Part shown: positions 48,665 through 58,239 of the stretch, piece after piece
Layout: each line of letters starts with the position of its first letter
How positions within the stretch are numbered: position 1 is the stretch's first letter
DNA from: OMIW01 sp044235645
GTDB taxonomy: Bacteria > Bdellovibrionota_C > UBA2361 > OMIW01
NCBI GenBank assembly: GCA_044235645.1
Contig: JBIIHQ010000001.1
Span: 124,001 to 188,000 of the forward strand
DNA: 64,000 nt
Reading direction: 5' to 3'
Notes under the pieces: generated by a model
What the model was told of the DNA's origin: nothing
The model's input: the letters and a program-made list of their open reading frames with translations, nothing else
Database searches by the model: none
Position numbers and translations under genes: made by a program

Positions 48665-50281
48665 ATGTCTCGTTGGATTAAATTTATTGGCATAGTGGGT
48701 CTGGTTATTCTTGGTGTCGCTGTTCTTGCGACCTTCGCTCTGGGAGTTGGAATCGTGAAGACTCCTGTTGTGGCGGGTCATTTCATTATTGGAGCGGGGG
48801 CCATTTTCTTGTGGTTTGGTCTTTATGGAGCACGACACTTGAAGGAAGCGGGGGGGGTTCTTGGGGGTCGACAGGCTCGCTTCGGGTACAACGCGTTTGC
48901 CTATTTGTTGGTCTTCGTTGGTCTGATCGCGACGGCTAATTGGTTCGTCGTTAAATACAACAAAAAATGGGATTTCACTGAACAATCCGTTTACAGCCTC
49001 TCGGCTCCCTCTGAACGGATATTAGGAATGGTGAAAAAGCCGCTGAAGCTGGTAGGTTTTAAGGTTGGGGGCTGGGAGGGAGTCGAAGAGCTGTTGGGTC
49101 GTTATCAAGATTTTAATAACGGTCTGATTCACGCTGAGATGATAGACCCTCGTAGTAAGCCTCATCTTGTCGACAGCTATCAGATGAAACCGGGAAACCT
49201 TCTCTACATTGCTTATGGTGAGGGAAATTCCGCGGCGATTAGCCGGGTGAATGAGACAACGGAAGATGCTATTTCAAATGCGATTCTGAAGCTTGTTCGT
49301 GGTGAGGGTCGTAAGATCTACTACGTTGAAGGTCACGGTGAACCGGCACTCTCCTCAGCTGATGAAGCAGGGGTCGATCAATGGATCAGCGCTATTAGGG
49401 ACCAGCAGATTACGGTGGAGTCGTTGATTGTTTCCACAAAAGAAAAGATTCCGGATGATGCGGCGGCAGTTCTGCTTGTTGCGCCGAAAAAATCGCTTCT
49501 ACCCCAGGAACGAAAAGCACTCATCGACTATGGGAGAGGTGGGGGCCGGCTGGTTCTTTTCACTGATCCTCGGGCTCCTGAAGATGCGACTCTCATAGCG
49601 AAAGAGTTTGGTATTGAGGTCGGGGATGATGTGATCCTAGACCAGGTCCAGCAATTATTTGCTGGACCTGCCCTTGCGGTTCAGTTCGCTGTTCAACGTT
49701 ATGAAGAGCATCCAATTACGCAGACTTTCGGACCTGAATCGGTGACAGTCGTCCAGCTCGCACGCTCAGTCCGGATTGCGACAGGTTCGGAGAGTGCTGG
49801 TTTTGTCACTGAGTTAGCCAAGAGTAGCGACCGTTCTTTCGCTATGAGAAAGACCGAGCTTATTTTTGATGAACCTGAGCCTCGTGTTGAGCGAACTCCC
49901 GATGATCTTTCAGGACCTGTTTCTGTTGCTGCAGTCTACGAAAAGAAATTGGGTGGAGGTGCAGAGAACGAAGGTGGGAATTCTGAGGATGCTAAGGTCG
50001 AGAGTGTTTCCCGGGTTGTTGTCGTCGGTGATTCTGACCTGGTAACCAACGGTTCTTTTAACCTTTACTCAAACCGCGACTTCGCGCTCAATATTATTAA
50101 TTGGGCGGTTGGCCAAGAGGGTGGGGTTACCATTAAGCCGAGAAGTCTCAAGGTTGCCTCGGAGCCTCTGAAACAGTCGGTTTTTGGGACGATGTTTGTT
50201 GTGTCTCTCTTGATACCAGAGTTGGTTCTCTTGTTGGGTCTGTTTATCTGGTTCTCCCGCCGAGAGGTCAGTTTGAACTGA
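48665..50281 (+). CDS. GldG-like ABC-transport auxiliary protein
   Basis: This 538-residue protein starts at ATG 48665. Three helices occur near the N-terminus (about residues 6-25, 38-55, 78-95), and one near the C-terminus (about 510-530). Between them is a large domain of the GldG/ABC_transp_aux type: KWDFTEQSVYSLS after the helices, IDPRSKPHLVDSY, KIYYVEGHGEPAL, and VLLVAPKKSLLPQERKAL leading to GGGRLVLFTDP. This domain faces the periplasm. A run of eight G (48850-48857) lies in the coding sequence near the second helix. Confidence 0.87.
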   Translation: MSRWIKFIGIVGLVILGVAVLATFALGVGIVKTPVVAGHFIIGAGAIFLWFGLYGARHLKEAGGVLGGRQARFGYNAFAYLLVFVGLIATANWFVVKYNKKWDFTEQSVYSLSAPSERILGMVKKPLKLVGFKVGGWEGVEELLGRYQDFNNGLIHAEMIDPRSKPHLVDSYQMKPGNLLYIAYGEGNSAAISRVNETTEDAISNAILKLVRGEGRKIYYVEGHGEPALSSADEAGVDQWISAIRDQQITVESLIVSTKEKIPDDAAAVLLVAPKKSLLPQERKALIDYGRGGGRLVLFTDPRAPEDATLIAKEFGIEVGDDVILDQVQQLFAGPALAVQFAVQRYEEHPITQTFGPESVTVVQLARSVRIATGSESAGFVTELAKSSDRSFAMRKTELIFDEPEPRVERTPDDLSGPVSVAAVYEKKLGGGAENEGGNSEDAKVESVSRVVVVGDSDLVTNGSFNLYSNRDFALNIINWAVGQEGGVTIKPRSLKVASEPLKQSVFGTMFVVSLLIPELVLLLGLFIWFSRREVSLN

Positions 50282-50356
50282 GAGGCCCGAAGCATATTCC
50301 TCTCATACCATCGAGAGAATAGAGTTATTAGTTAGAAGCACACTCAAAGGTGGGGT

Positions 50357-51793
50357 ATGAAACCTTGGAAGACGTTATCGCTAGCGGTCATTCTTTTTGG
50401 AGCAATAGCGTACATTCGGTTCATTGAATTGCCTCGTCAGCAGCGTCAAGCTGACGAGCAGTTATTCCTGAAGGGAGCAGCTGAGTCAGAGTTGCAAATG
50501 GTAGTAATCGAACGAAAAGGCTCAGGTTTTTCATTAAAAAACCACCAGCCTTCGGAACCCAGGAGCGGTGAAAATTCTGCTTTTGGAGAGTGGAGTTTGG
50601 AGGGGATTCCCGACAGAACGGCTCTGGACCCGGCAGCTATCCGGTCTTTGATAAGCGCACTCATGAACTTTAAATTGGGAGAAGCGATATCGAAAGATGA
50701 AGTTAGCTCCGATCTAGGCGTTTATGGCCTTGATAGCCCCTCGGTTAAATTGCGGGTTGCGAGGCCAGGTGACGAGGTAGAAGTGGCCTTTGGCAAGCGT
50801 TCGGACTTTATTGGAAAACGTTATGCTAAGGTTGGGGGAGAGCTTTTTTTGGTTGATGAGGCGGTTTTCTCGGCATCAGATAAAGACCGGGATAGTTTTC
50901 GCCAGAAGTCTCCAATATCGGCGGAGATAGATGAGTTTTCCTTTATTCAAATTGATTCTGTCGGTGTCGGGAGTCAGTCGGAAGTGGTCCGGCTAGAGGC
51001 AGGAGAGGGGGATCGTTGGCAGTTGGTTCTTCCTATCAAAGAGAGGGCTGATATTCAAGTGATCAGGGAATTTGTCTCGAGGATCCGTTCCCTTCGTGCC
51101 GTTCAATTCTTTGATCCTCCTGAGGCGGAACGGACTGGTGATTTTGGTCTTGATAAACCTGACGTTATGATTACTTTGGGAGGAAAGAAACGAAACCTTG
51201 AGCTGAAATTGTCCGTCAAGTTGACCACTGAAGGAGGTTCGGGACGATCCGATGCGGCAATGTACTTCTGGTATAACGAAAGTCCGACGGTGTATAAGAT
51301 AGGTGGTAACCAAATCAACCTCTTTCGGCCACCACCCGAAACATTCCGCGATAAGCGTATTTTTGAGATTAATCGTGAAACGGTGTCAAAGATACAGGTG
51401 GATCGTGAGGGTGGGGTGTCGCATATTCTTGAAAAGCGTCAGGATGAATGGAAGTTAAACGGTATAGGAGTCTCGACGCCCAGATTGAGGAGTTATCTGG
51501 AGGAGGTCGTGAATTTTGAGGTTCAAAGGTTTGCGACCAGTGATGATAGCGGAGAGCCTTTCGGGTCTGTTACTTCGCGTATATTGCTCCGAGAAGGAGA
51601 GCAGGAGCGAGTCTGGGAGGTCGGTTCAGAAGTAAAGGGTCAGCAGGAGAACATTCGTCCTCTGAGGCGGATCGGCGGGCCGATAGTTGCATTCGTTACC
51701 GATGCTCAGATTGATCAAATCACTCCTCGAGAAAGCATGCTTCCGGAGCGGAAACTTACTGCTGAACCGACCGTAACCACGACGTCTCGCTAG
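50357..51793 (+). CDS. DUF4340-domain protein of the Gld-type cluster
   Basis: This 478-residue protein starts at ATG 50357. A single N-terminal helix (about 6-22) anchors it to the inner membrane. The rest matches DUF4340 by pattern: LKFGEA-like NFKLGEAISKDEVSSDLGVYGLDSPSVKLRV, a VEVAFGKRS...RYAKVGGELFLVD repeat, and FFDPPEAERTGDFGLDKPDVMITLGG. Proteins of this kind follow gldG-like genes in many phyla. The function is not known; an external part of the ABC complex is likely. Confidence 0.8.
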   Translation: MKPWKTLSLAVILFGAIAYIRFIELPRQQRQADEQLFLKGAAESELQMVVIERKGSGFSLKNHQPSEPRSGENSAFGEWSLEGIPDRTALDPAAIRSLISALMNFKLGEAISKDEVSSDLGVYGLDSPSVKLRVARPGDEVEVAFGKRSDFIGKRYAKVGGELFLVDEAVFSASDKDRDSFRQKSPISAEIDEFSFIQIDSVGVGSQSEVVRLEAGEGDRWQLVLPIKERADIQVIREFVSRIRSLRAVQFFDPPEAERTGDFGLDKPDVMITLGGKKRNLELKLSVKLTTEGGSGRSDAAMYFWYNESPTVYKIGGNQINLFRPPPETFRDKRIFEINRETVSKIQVDREGGVSHILEKRQDEWKLNGIGVSTPRLRSYLEEVVNFEVQRFATSDDSGEPFGSVTSRILLREGEQERVWEVGSEVKGQQENIRPLRRIGGPIVAFVTDAQIDQITPRESMLPERKLTAEPTVTTTSR

Positions 51794-52001
51794 GGTGAGG
51801 CTTTCTCCGATCGAGCTTTTTGTGACTTGTCGGGCTCAGTTGTCAATTGGCCACATTTTTTGAGTGTAGAGTTCAGTTTGGAAACTACTCTCCTATGGGG
51901 GGCCGATAGTTTAGAGCCGTTTAGCTCGCTGGTGAGCTGATGTTAAGATGTAGCGGACTAATTCGGGTATTTAATATTCTCTATAGATTGAGAGTCTCTG
52001 C
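51794..52001. other. intergenic region before the PBP1A gene
   Basis: This 208-base region holds a short inverted repeat (AGCTC-GCTGGT-GAGCT near 51920-51940) and an AT-rich stretch just before the start codon. It should contain the promoter of the penicillin-binding protein gene. No small gene is supported. Confidence 0.35.
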
Positions 52002-54434
52002 ATGAGGTCCCTCCTCCGTTTTTGTTTCCGACTGTTCATCGCAGTTGGTGTGCTGGTAGCGGGAGCTGGTATTATTGCGGGAGTTTATATCTATCGGAGT
52101 GTGACGCGCGATCTTCCTGATTTTCGCACGATTGAGCAATACCGACCTCCTGCGGTTACCTCAGTGTATGCTGACGACGGTAGCCTTATAGCGGAGTTTT
52201 TTCGTGAGCGCAGGTATCCGGTCAGCTTGGCGGAGATTCCGGTTTTTGTCAGGCAAGCGTTTCTTGCATCGGAGGATGCTCAATTTTACTCTCATCCGGG
52301 AGTGGATCTTGTCAGTATTGCCCGAGCTGCCGTTATCAATTTTCAATCCGGCAAATCGAAGCAGGGAGCTTCGACGATCACTCAGCAGGTGGTTAAAAAT
52401 CTTCTGCTGAGTCCGGAAAAGCGACTTCGCAGAAAAGTTAAAGAGGCTATTCTATCTTATCGTCTTGAGAAGAGACTCTCAAAGGACGATATCCTTGAAA
52501 TTTATCTAAATCAAATATTTTTTGGTAACGATTCGTACGGGATTAAAGCTGCGGCAAAAACGTATTTCCATAAGGAGGACCTGGCTAGTCTCACTATCGG
52601 GGAAGCGGCCCTTTTAGCAGGGCTTCCAAAGGCGCCGAGTCGCTATTCTCCTCATACGCAACCCCGTCGTGCGCGAGATCGTCGTCAGTATGTTCTCGGT
52701 CAGATGTTGAAGAATGGTTTTATTACCCGTGAACAGTTCACAGAGGCATCTCGAGAAGAGATAAAGGCGTTCCCTGTGTCGCATCGGAATGTTTTTGGAG
52801 CACCTTATTTCATAACCGACCTCAGAGTCCGGCTCCAGCAGAGTTGGCCGCTTATCGACATCGATTCAGCCGGGATCAAGATCTACACATCCGTCAATCT
52901 TGAGGCATCCAAAACAGCGCAGCGAGAGTTGCGTGCGGGACTTCGGGTGGTTGATCAGAGGAGGGGATGGCGCGGTCCAATTAGCAGACTGAAATCGCGA
53001 AACGGCGATTTGAAGAGCCATTTCATTAAACGGTTTGGTCCACGCCTTTTCCGTGAGGGTATATCCGATGGTCGGGAGCCTCATCTTGCTCTCGTAACAA
53101 GTGTAAAAGGGAATCAGATAGGGGTCGATCTTGGACAAAGGCAAGGCTTCCTCGACCAGGATTCGATTCGTTGGGCAACGCGGAGAATCGGTCCGAGAGG
53201 TAATCGATCAGCACAGCCCGTGAGTGACACGTTGAAGAGCGGTGATGTCATTGAGGTGACCGTTGAGCGGGACAAGCTTCAGCTGTCGCAGACCCCCGAC
53301 ATTCAGGGATCGGTTGTTATCCTTGATCCCTTCACGGGGCGAGTTGCCGCAATGATAGGTGGCTACGATTACGGTGCAAGCAAATTTAATCGCGTGACGC
53401 AATCGCTTCGGCAGCCGGGTTCTGCATTCAAGCCCATCGTTTATTTAGCGGCGATTGATGGGTTCGGTTACTCACCAGCGTCGGTTGTTCATGATTCACC
53501 TCGCTCTTTTCGGGTTGGGGATACGTGGTGGAGTCCTCACAACTTTGACGGGAAGTACAAAGGGGCTATATCTCTTCAGATGGCTCTAGAGTTATCTCGA
53601 AATTTGGTATCGGCTGATATTGTCTCTAAAATTGGTTTAGCATCCGTAATACGTTATGCCAAGCGAATGGGGCTGACGTCCCCCTTGGGGCGTAATCCAT
53701 CTCTATCATTAGGGAGTAGTGAAGTTCTGCCGATTGAATTGGCAAGGGCATATGGAGTCCTTGTATCTCATGGCGTTTTAAGTGATACCCGCCTGGTTGA
53801 CCGTATGATTGACCGGGACGGCTCAGTGATATTCGATGCCGACGCGCAGTTGGACCTTTCGCTGAAGCAGGCGGTCGATCCAAAGAGTGCGTTCATTCTT
53901 GCTCACATGATGAAGGGAGTGGTTGAACGTGGGACGGCCAGAGTTGTGTCGTCTTTGGGGTATCCGGTGGGGGGGAAAACGGGGACAACGAATAACTACA
54001 TGGATACCTGGTTTGTCGGTTTCACTCCTCGTTGGGTGTGCGGGGTTTGGGTTGGTTTCGATGAGAAGCGAAAGATAGGAGAAAAGGAGACAGGAGGATC
54101 GGTGTCTGCTCCGATATTTCTCGCTGTTATGAAGGAGTTCCTCGATATGAAGGCTCGCTCAGACCGTGAGGGCCTCACGAAAGAACTTAATAATGAGGCA
54201 TCTCTTCTCGATATCGGTCCCATATCAATCCCGGAAGTCCAACCCTTTGACTTCGAACCACCGCCCGGAGTTCAAGGACGATGGATTAGCAGAGGAACGG
54301 GCCGACCGGCCAAAGAGGGTGAGCCGGGAGCGGTAAAGGGATTCTTTGTCAGTGAGGGCGGATCTGAGGATGAGGTCGAGTCGCCGGCGCAACAACGAAC
54401 AGTTGATGAATATTTTGAGTCTAGTGATTTATAG
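52002..54434 (+). CDS. mrcA: class A penicillin-binding protein 1A
   Basis: This is an 810-residue bifunctional peptidoglycan synthase starting at ATG 52002. One N-terminal helix (about 10-31) anchors it. The GT51 glycosyltransferase has the catalytic Glu91 in SEDAQFYSHPGVD, then KQGASTITQQVVKNLLLS, RKVKEAILSYRLEK and EIYLNQIFFGNDSYG. The transpeptidase domain has the nucleophile Ser in QPGSAFKP (about residue 473), SRNLVS as SxN and GGKTGTT as KTG. A long linker/ODD-like region sits between the two domains. The length and layout fit PBP1A (ponA/mrcA) of Gram-negative bacteria. Confidence 0.92.
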   Translation: MRSLLRFCFRLFIAVGVLVAGAGIIAGVYIYRSVTRDLPDFRTIEQYRPPAVTSVYADDGSLIAEFFRERRYPVSLAEIPVFVRQAFLASEDAQFYSHPGVDLVSIARAAVINFQSGKSKQGASTITQQVVKNLLLSPEKRLRRKVKEAILSYRLEKRLSKDDILEIYLNQIFFGNDSYGIKAAAKTYFHKEDLASLTIGEAALLAGLPKAPSRYSPHTQPRRARDRRQYVLGQMLKNGFITREQFTEASREEIKAFPVSHRNVFGAPYFITDLRVRLQQSWPLIDIDSAGIKIYTSVNLEASKTAQRELRAGLRVVDQRRGWRGPISRLKSRNGDLKSHFIKRFGPRLFREGISDGREPHLALVTSVKGNQIGVDLGQRQGFLDQDSIRWATRRIGPRGNRSAQPVSDTLKSGDVIEVTVERDKLQLSQTPDIQGSVVILDPFTGRVAAMIGGYDYGASKFNRVTQSLRQPGSAFKPIVYLAAIDGFGYSPASVVHDSPRSFRVGDTWWSPHNFDGKYKGAISLQMALELSRNLVSADIVSKIGLASVIRYAKRMGLTSPLGRNPSLSLGSSEVLPIELARAYGVLVSHGVLSDTRLVDRMIDRDGSVIFDADAQLDLSLKQAVDPKSAFILAHMMKGVVERGTARVVSSLGYPVGGKTGTTNNYMDTWFVGFTPRWVCGVWVGFDEKRKIGEKETGGSVSAPIFLAVMKEFLDMKARSDREGLTKELNNEASLLDIGPISIPEVQPFDFEPPPGVQGRWISRGTGRPAKEGEPGAVKGFFVSEGGSEDEVESPAQQRTVDEYFESSDL

Positions 54435-54435
54435 T

Positions 54436-54455
54436 TCCCGCAATTTTGGCGGGGA
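54436..54455. terminator. GC-rich hairpin after the PBP1A gene
   Basis: CCCGC (54437-54441) pairs with GCGGG (54449-54453) around AATTTTG, extended by T-G and T-A pairs. It lies just after the PBP1A stop and before the convergent cyclophilin gene. No U-run follows. Confidence 0.35.
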
Positions 54456-54499
54456 AAGAGTCGAATCTTCCAAATAATCCAAGGAAAGGGTGGGGTATT

Positions 54500-55126
54500 T
54501 CATCGGTCAAGCGACGCTTCATAGCCATCTCGAGCGATAAAAACGTGAACCGAATCAATAATATCTCCTGCTCGAAGCTGATCTAGGATCTCCCACCCCC
54601 CTATGAGCTGACCAAAAACGGTGTAGTTTTGGTCCATGTGGGGAGCATTTGCCAAAATGATGTGAAACTGACTCCCATTTGACTTCCGTTCGGGGTTTGC
54701 ATCATCGCGGACGCGAGCCATGCCGAGGGCACCCCTTTGATGGGTATGTCGATTGAATTCCGGAGGTAGTGACCACCCTGGACCAGAACGAGATGCAGAC
54801 GGACGCCCCCCTTGGATCAGATAATTTTGATGGTAACCGTTAAAGGTGAGACCGCGATAGAAGCCCTTATCGCCAAGATACTTAAAGTTGGCGACATGCC
54901 AGGGCGCGCTCTCCGGAAAAAGGCGGAATACGAGCTCACCTTTACTCGTCTGAATAATCGCACTTCTCAGTTTTCTGACCTCAAGAGGGGGCGGGAGGGC
55001 AAACGGGGGCTCGGCAGCGACGGGACGACAATATACACTACATGAGAAGAAGAGCGACGAAATCGCTAATATTCCTGTCAGGCCTTTATTTAATCGCTTT
55101 TGGTCGAGCCTCATAGTAATTACCAT
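54500..55126 (-). CDS. exported cyclophilin-type peptidyl-prolyl cis-trans isomerase
   Basis: This 208-residue protein has a signal peptide (hydrophobic core about 16-30, cleavage near VAA before EPP). The cyclophilin domain follows with IIQTSKGELVFRLFPESAPWHVANF, GFYRGLTFNGY, YLIQGGRP, GALGMARVRDDANPERKSNGSQFHI and VFGQLIGGWEILD. The catalytic Arg of the FxRxIxxF region is not conserved as in human cyclophilin A (YLIQGG), as in many bacterial PpiA-like proteins. It should assist folding in the periplasm. ATG 55126 and ATG 55114 are both possible starts. Confidence 0.85.
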   Translation of the reverse strand: MVITMRLDQKRLNKGLTGILAISSLFFSCSVYCRPVAAEPPFALPPPLEVRKLRSAIIQTSKGELVFRLFPESAPWHVANFKYLGDKGFYRGLTFNGYHQNYLIQGGRPSASRSGPGWSLPPEFNRHTHQRGALGMARVRDDANPERKSNGSQFHIILANAPHMDQNYTVFGQLIGGWEILDQLRAGDIIDSVHVFIARDGYEASLDR

Positions 55127-55271
55127 TGAAGGGATACCAATCTGACAAAGACTTATCCGAGCTTATGATAGGCAACCCTCGATCACTCGGTGGGAGAATC
55201 GGTGTGCCAGACGACCCACCTCATGAAGGGGGGCATAACTCTCAACCGACAGTTTACGTCGCTTTGCACCA

Positions 55272-57539
55272 ATGGACTACCTCTTAAAGAAACTTTCCTC
55301 CTTTTGTGGTAACTCCTCGCCTCAGAGTAGATGCTTCATTTCTGCGCTCAGAGAGAGATTATTAAATTCATCTAGTCGAGGGTTATTGGCTTTCGCCATG
55401 ACGATCGGTCTGTTGTTTCTGAATCTTCCAGTTTTGGCTGATACGGCGTGGGATCGAGCAGCAAACCCGATCGACACTCTTCTTCTGATCGATTCTTCGG
55501 CGAGTATGCGGTTGAGCGATCCCCAACAACTTCGGCAAACAGCGGTGGCGACATTTGCCGCAGCCTTGGGCCCGAATGATAGACTAGCCCTCGCAGAATT
55601 TTCCGATGGGGCCCGGCTCCTGGCCCCATTTCAAGCTCCAAAAAATTCCCCGGAACTCGCGGAGAAGATAGCGAGTCTCGATGATTCGGGTGAGTATACG
55701 GATATCCTCTCGGCGATTGAGTTGGGAGAACGTTTATTTCGAGAAGGTGGTCGCCAAGGTGTCAAAAAGATGCTAGTCGTTCTCTCGGATGGGAGAATGG
55801 ACCCGAATCCTCAACGATATTCGCAAGCTGAGGCTACAAATAAGCTGATGAGCTCCGAGCTTCCCGAGTTGAAGCGAAATGGGATAGTGGTTCACACCGT
55901 GGCTCTGAGCGACGAGGCTGATAGGAATCTCATGTCTCGAATGGCTCTCTCGACGGATGGTCTCGGAAAGTACGCCAAAGATGCTTCGTCAATAAGCCCA
56001 ATACTGGCCGATTTTCTCGCAGTCACCAAACAATCGGGTAAGAGGGATTTCTTTTCGAGAACTATCGAGATAGGAGAGGAACTTCCGGAGGTCACTATCT
56101 ATATTAGACGCACTCTGGGTGCAGAGGTCACAATTAGGTCACCTTCGGGTAAGGTAATAAAGTCAGGGGAGAGGGATGTAAGCAACAGCGAATGGTTCGA
56201 GAATGATGAATTTTCGCTCATTTCGCTCAAGGAGCCTGAGTTAGGGGATTGGATTGTTGAAGGACTTCGAGATCCGGACGAATTCATCGTAACCCTGAGA
56301 GACCTCCGCGCTAAAATACACTGGCCATCTGCGCTCTTCGTCGGAAGTAGGGGTGTTATTGAAGCGGTACTTTTAGATGGCTCGCGTCCCGTCTCAATCC
56401 CCGCTTTGTCGAAAGCCATGAGAGCGACGGTTCAGCTTCATTCAATTGACCGTATTGCTGACCCGGTAGTGAGTGGAGAAATGCTGGATGATGGTTCAGG
56501 AGGCGATGGTATCGCGAATGATGGAGCCTTTTCTCGAGAGGCAGTAGTCGAAAAGGAGGGACAGTACAAGGCTCTTGTTACTCTCCGTGGCCCAACATTT
56601 GAGCGCAGTGCAGAGCAGCCATTTCAGGTTAGCCGCGTTCTTATGCGTGCACATGTTGATTTTATCGAGCAGCCCTTCTCAACTTTAGTTGAAGGATACA
56701 AAAACAAGGATGGCTTGGCTCGCAAACATCAGGCCTATGGAAGTCACGGAGCTGGGGGAGTGACAGTTGGTGATGAGACAAAACAGGATGAGAGCGCGAA
56801 GGGGGTAGACGAGGATGACTCAAAACGGCAACCATCGGGAGAGTCGTCCGAAGTAGATAATGAGCAAGGAGAAGAGGGAGGGCCATCTGCTCGCGAGGTG
56901 ACACCCAAAGCAAATCTAAAAAGTCCGGTGCTTCGGGTGGAGTTGGAATCAGAGGTTCTTTCGTTCCGAAAGCATGAAGTAAATGCGGTAATACTTGATC
57001 AATCGGGCACCGAGTATCCCCTTGACCTTTACCCTTCAAAAAAAACCCGCTTAACCCTCTATGGAAACCTGTCGGATACGCCTCGACTCGGCAAACACCA
57101 AGTGCAAGCTCGACTTCGTGTCAAACCAAAATGGGGGTCTGAGAGGCTTTACTTAGGTCCTTGGTTACCATTTGAGAGTTTTGAAGTACCGCTGAGAGGA
57201 GAGAAGTCTCCCACTAAGCAAAAGACTCAATCCGAGGTAGGGCCCGCTCTTCCAGTATTCATGGTTATTGTGGTCAACGCCTTTTTGGGGATTATTTTGT
57301 TCTTTATGCTGAAAAGCAGGATTGAAGGGCGGGGGGACCATGGAAATTCAGTAATCGCGCTTTCCCCCGATTTTGAGCCTATCATTCTCCGATTAGAGCG
57401 TATCGCAGCAGAGTCTGAGGTATCTCTCGACGATGTTCGATTCATCGATCAGAATTTGCTATCCTCTCGAAGTTTTCAAAGAGAGTCGTCAAATGGGGTA
57501 ACTCCCGAACCCTCATCCGATGAGAGCACCGTCTCATGA
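55272..57539 (+). CDS. VWA-domain membrane protein
   Basis: This is a 755-residue protein. An N-terminal hydrophobic segment (about 38-55) ends in VLA before DTA, a signal peptide or anchor preceded by a long basic region; the exact start is unsure. The von Willebrand A domain begins with DTLLLIDSSASMR, giving the MIDAS DxSxS at about 74-78, followed by TDILSAIELG and VLSDGRMDPN. A beta-rich region follows, then a Glu/Ser/Gly-rich low-complexity stretch about 495-545, a second beta domain and a C-terminal helix at about 660-680. Its stop overlaps the next gene (ATGA). It may be part of an envelope complex; no MoxR ATPase is adjacent. Confidence 0.75.
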   Translation: MDYLLKKLSSFCGNSSPQSRCFISALRERLLNSSSRGLLAFAMTIGLLFLNLPVLADTAWDRAANPIDTLLLIDSSASMRLSDPQQLRQTAVATFAAALGPNDRLALAEFSDGARLLAPFQAPKNSPELAEKIASLDDSGEYTDILSAIELGERLFREGGRQGVKKMLVVLSDGRMDPNPQRYSQAEATNKLMSSELPELKRNGIVVHTVALSDEADRNLMSRMALSTDGLGKYAKDASSISPILADFLAVTKQSGKRDFFSRTIEIGEELPEVTIYIRRTLGAEVTIRSPSGKVIKSGERDVSNSEWFENDEFSLISLKEPELGDWIVEGLRDPDEFIVTLRDLRAKIHWPSALFVGSRGVIEAVLLDGSRPVSIPALSKAMRATVQLHSIDRIADPVVSGEMLDDGSGGDGIANDGAFSREAVVEKEGQYKALVTLRGPTFERSAEQPFQVSRVLMRAHVDFIEQPFSTLVEGYKNKDGLARKHQAYGSHGAGGVTVGDETKQDESAKGVDEDDSKRQPSGESSEVDNEQGEEGGPSAREVTPKANLKSPVLRVELESEVLSFRKHEVNAVILDQSGTEYPLDLYPSKKTRLTLYGNLSDTPRLGKHQVQARLRVKPKWGSERLYLGPWLPFESFEVPLRGEKSPTKQKTQSEVGPALPVFMVIVVNAFLGIILFFMLKSRIEGRGDHGNSVIALSPDFEPIILRLERIAAESEVSLDDVRFIDQNLLSSRSFQRESSNGVTPEPSSDESTVS

Positions 57540-58210
57540 GCTTTTTCTTAACTACTCTTCTAAGTTTAATCTTTTCGGCAGCCATTTGTGCATTAATATT
57601 CCATTTCTTTCTCAAAGCGGAGGGATCTGAGAATGCTTCCGACGCGGATAAATTGAAGATTGAAGAGTCGGTGAATGATATCAAGGAAAGATACAAAACG
57701 ATTAGCGATCAACTTGTGCCCTCTCATTCGGCCATCGCCCTGGGCCGTGAGTTGAGAACATTAGAGGAAGATGTCAAGGGAGAAAGTGTCAAAGTTTCTG
57801 TTTCTCTCTCAGAGATAGAGGCAGTTGAGACCCGTCTTCAGGAGCTAGAAGAAATTAGGCGCGAAGTCGAGGTAAGTGCCTCAGAAGTCAAGGATGAACT
57901 TCAATCCCTAAAAGAGCGTGAGGCCGATCTTCTGCTTCGTCGTCAGGAATTGGAAGTAATGTTAAGGGCTTCAGCTGAGAAAATGTCTACCATCAGCTCA
58001 GAGCTTGCGATGTCAGCTGAAATGCAAGCGCAGATCGAGAGAATGCAGGGTGAGTTGGTAAGCACTCAGGATCAGTGCGATCGCCTTCTCGAGCAGATAA
58101 GCCAGGGAAATGAACAGTGTATGTTGATGAAGCAGAGATATAATGCCCTGGATATTGAATATGCTCTTCTCTATGAGCGCTTTGCGCGTCTCGAATCTTC
58201 TCAGCGATAA
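57536..58210 (+). CDS. membrane-anchored coiled-coil protein
   Basis: This 224-residue protein starts at ATG 57536, overlapping the VWA gene by four bases. One helix (about 5-25) anchors the N-terminus. The rest is nearly all heptad-like with Glu, Leu, Lys and Arg (about residues 40-220), predicting a long coiled coil. It is probably co-translated with the VWA protein and may form a complex with it. No other motif is visible. Confidence 0.6.
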   Translation: MSFFLTTLLSLIFSAAICALIFHFFLKAEGSENASDADKLKIEESVNDIKERYKTISDQLVPSHSAIALGRELRTLEEDVKGESVKVSVSLSEIEAVETRLQELEEIRREVEVSASEVKDELQSLKEREADLLLRRQELEVMLRASAEKMSTISSELAMSAEMQAQIERMQGELVSTQDQCDRLLEQISQGNEQCMLMKQRYNALDIEYALLYERFARLESSQR

Positions 58211-58239
58211 TTACGTAAATTTTTTTGGAGTATGTGGTC

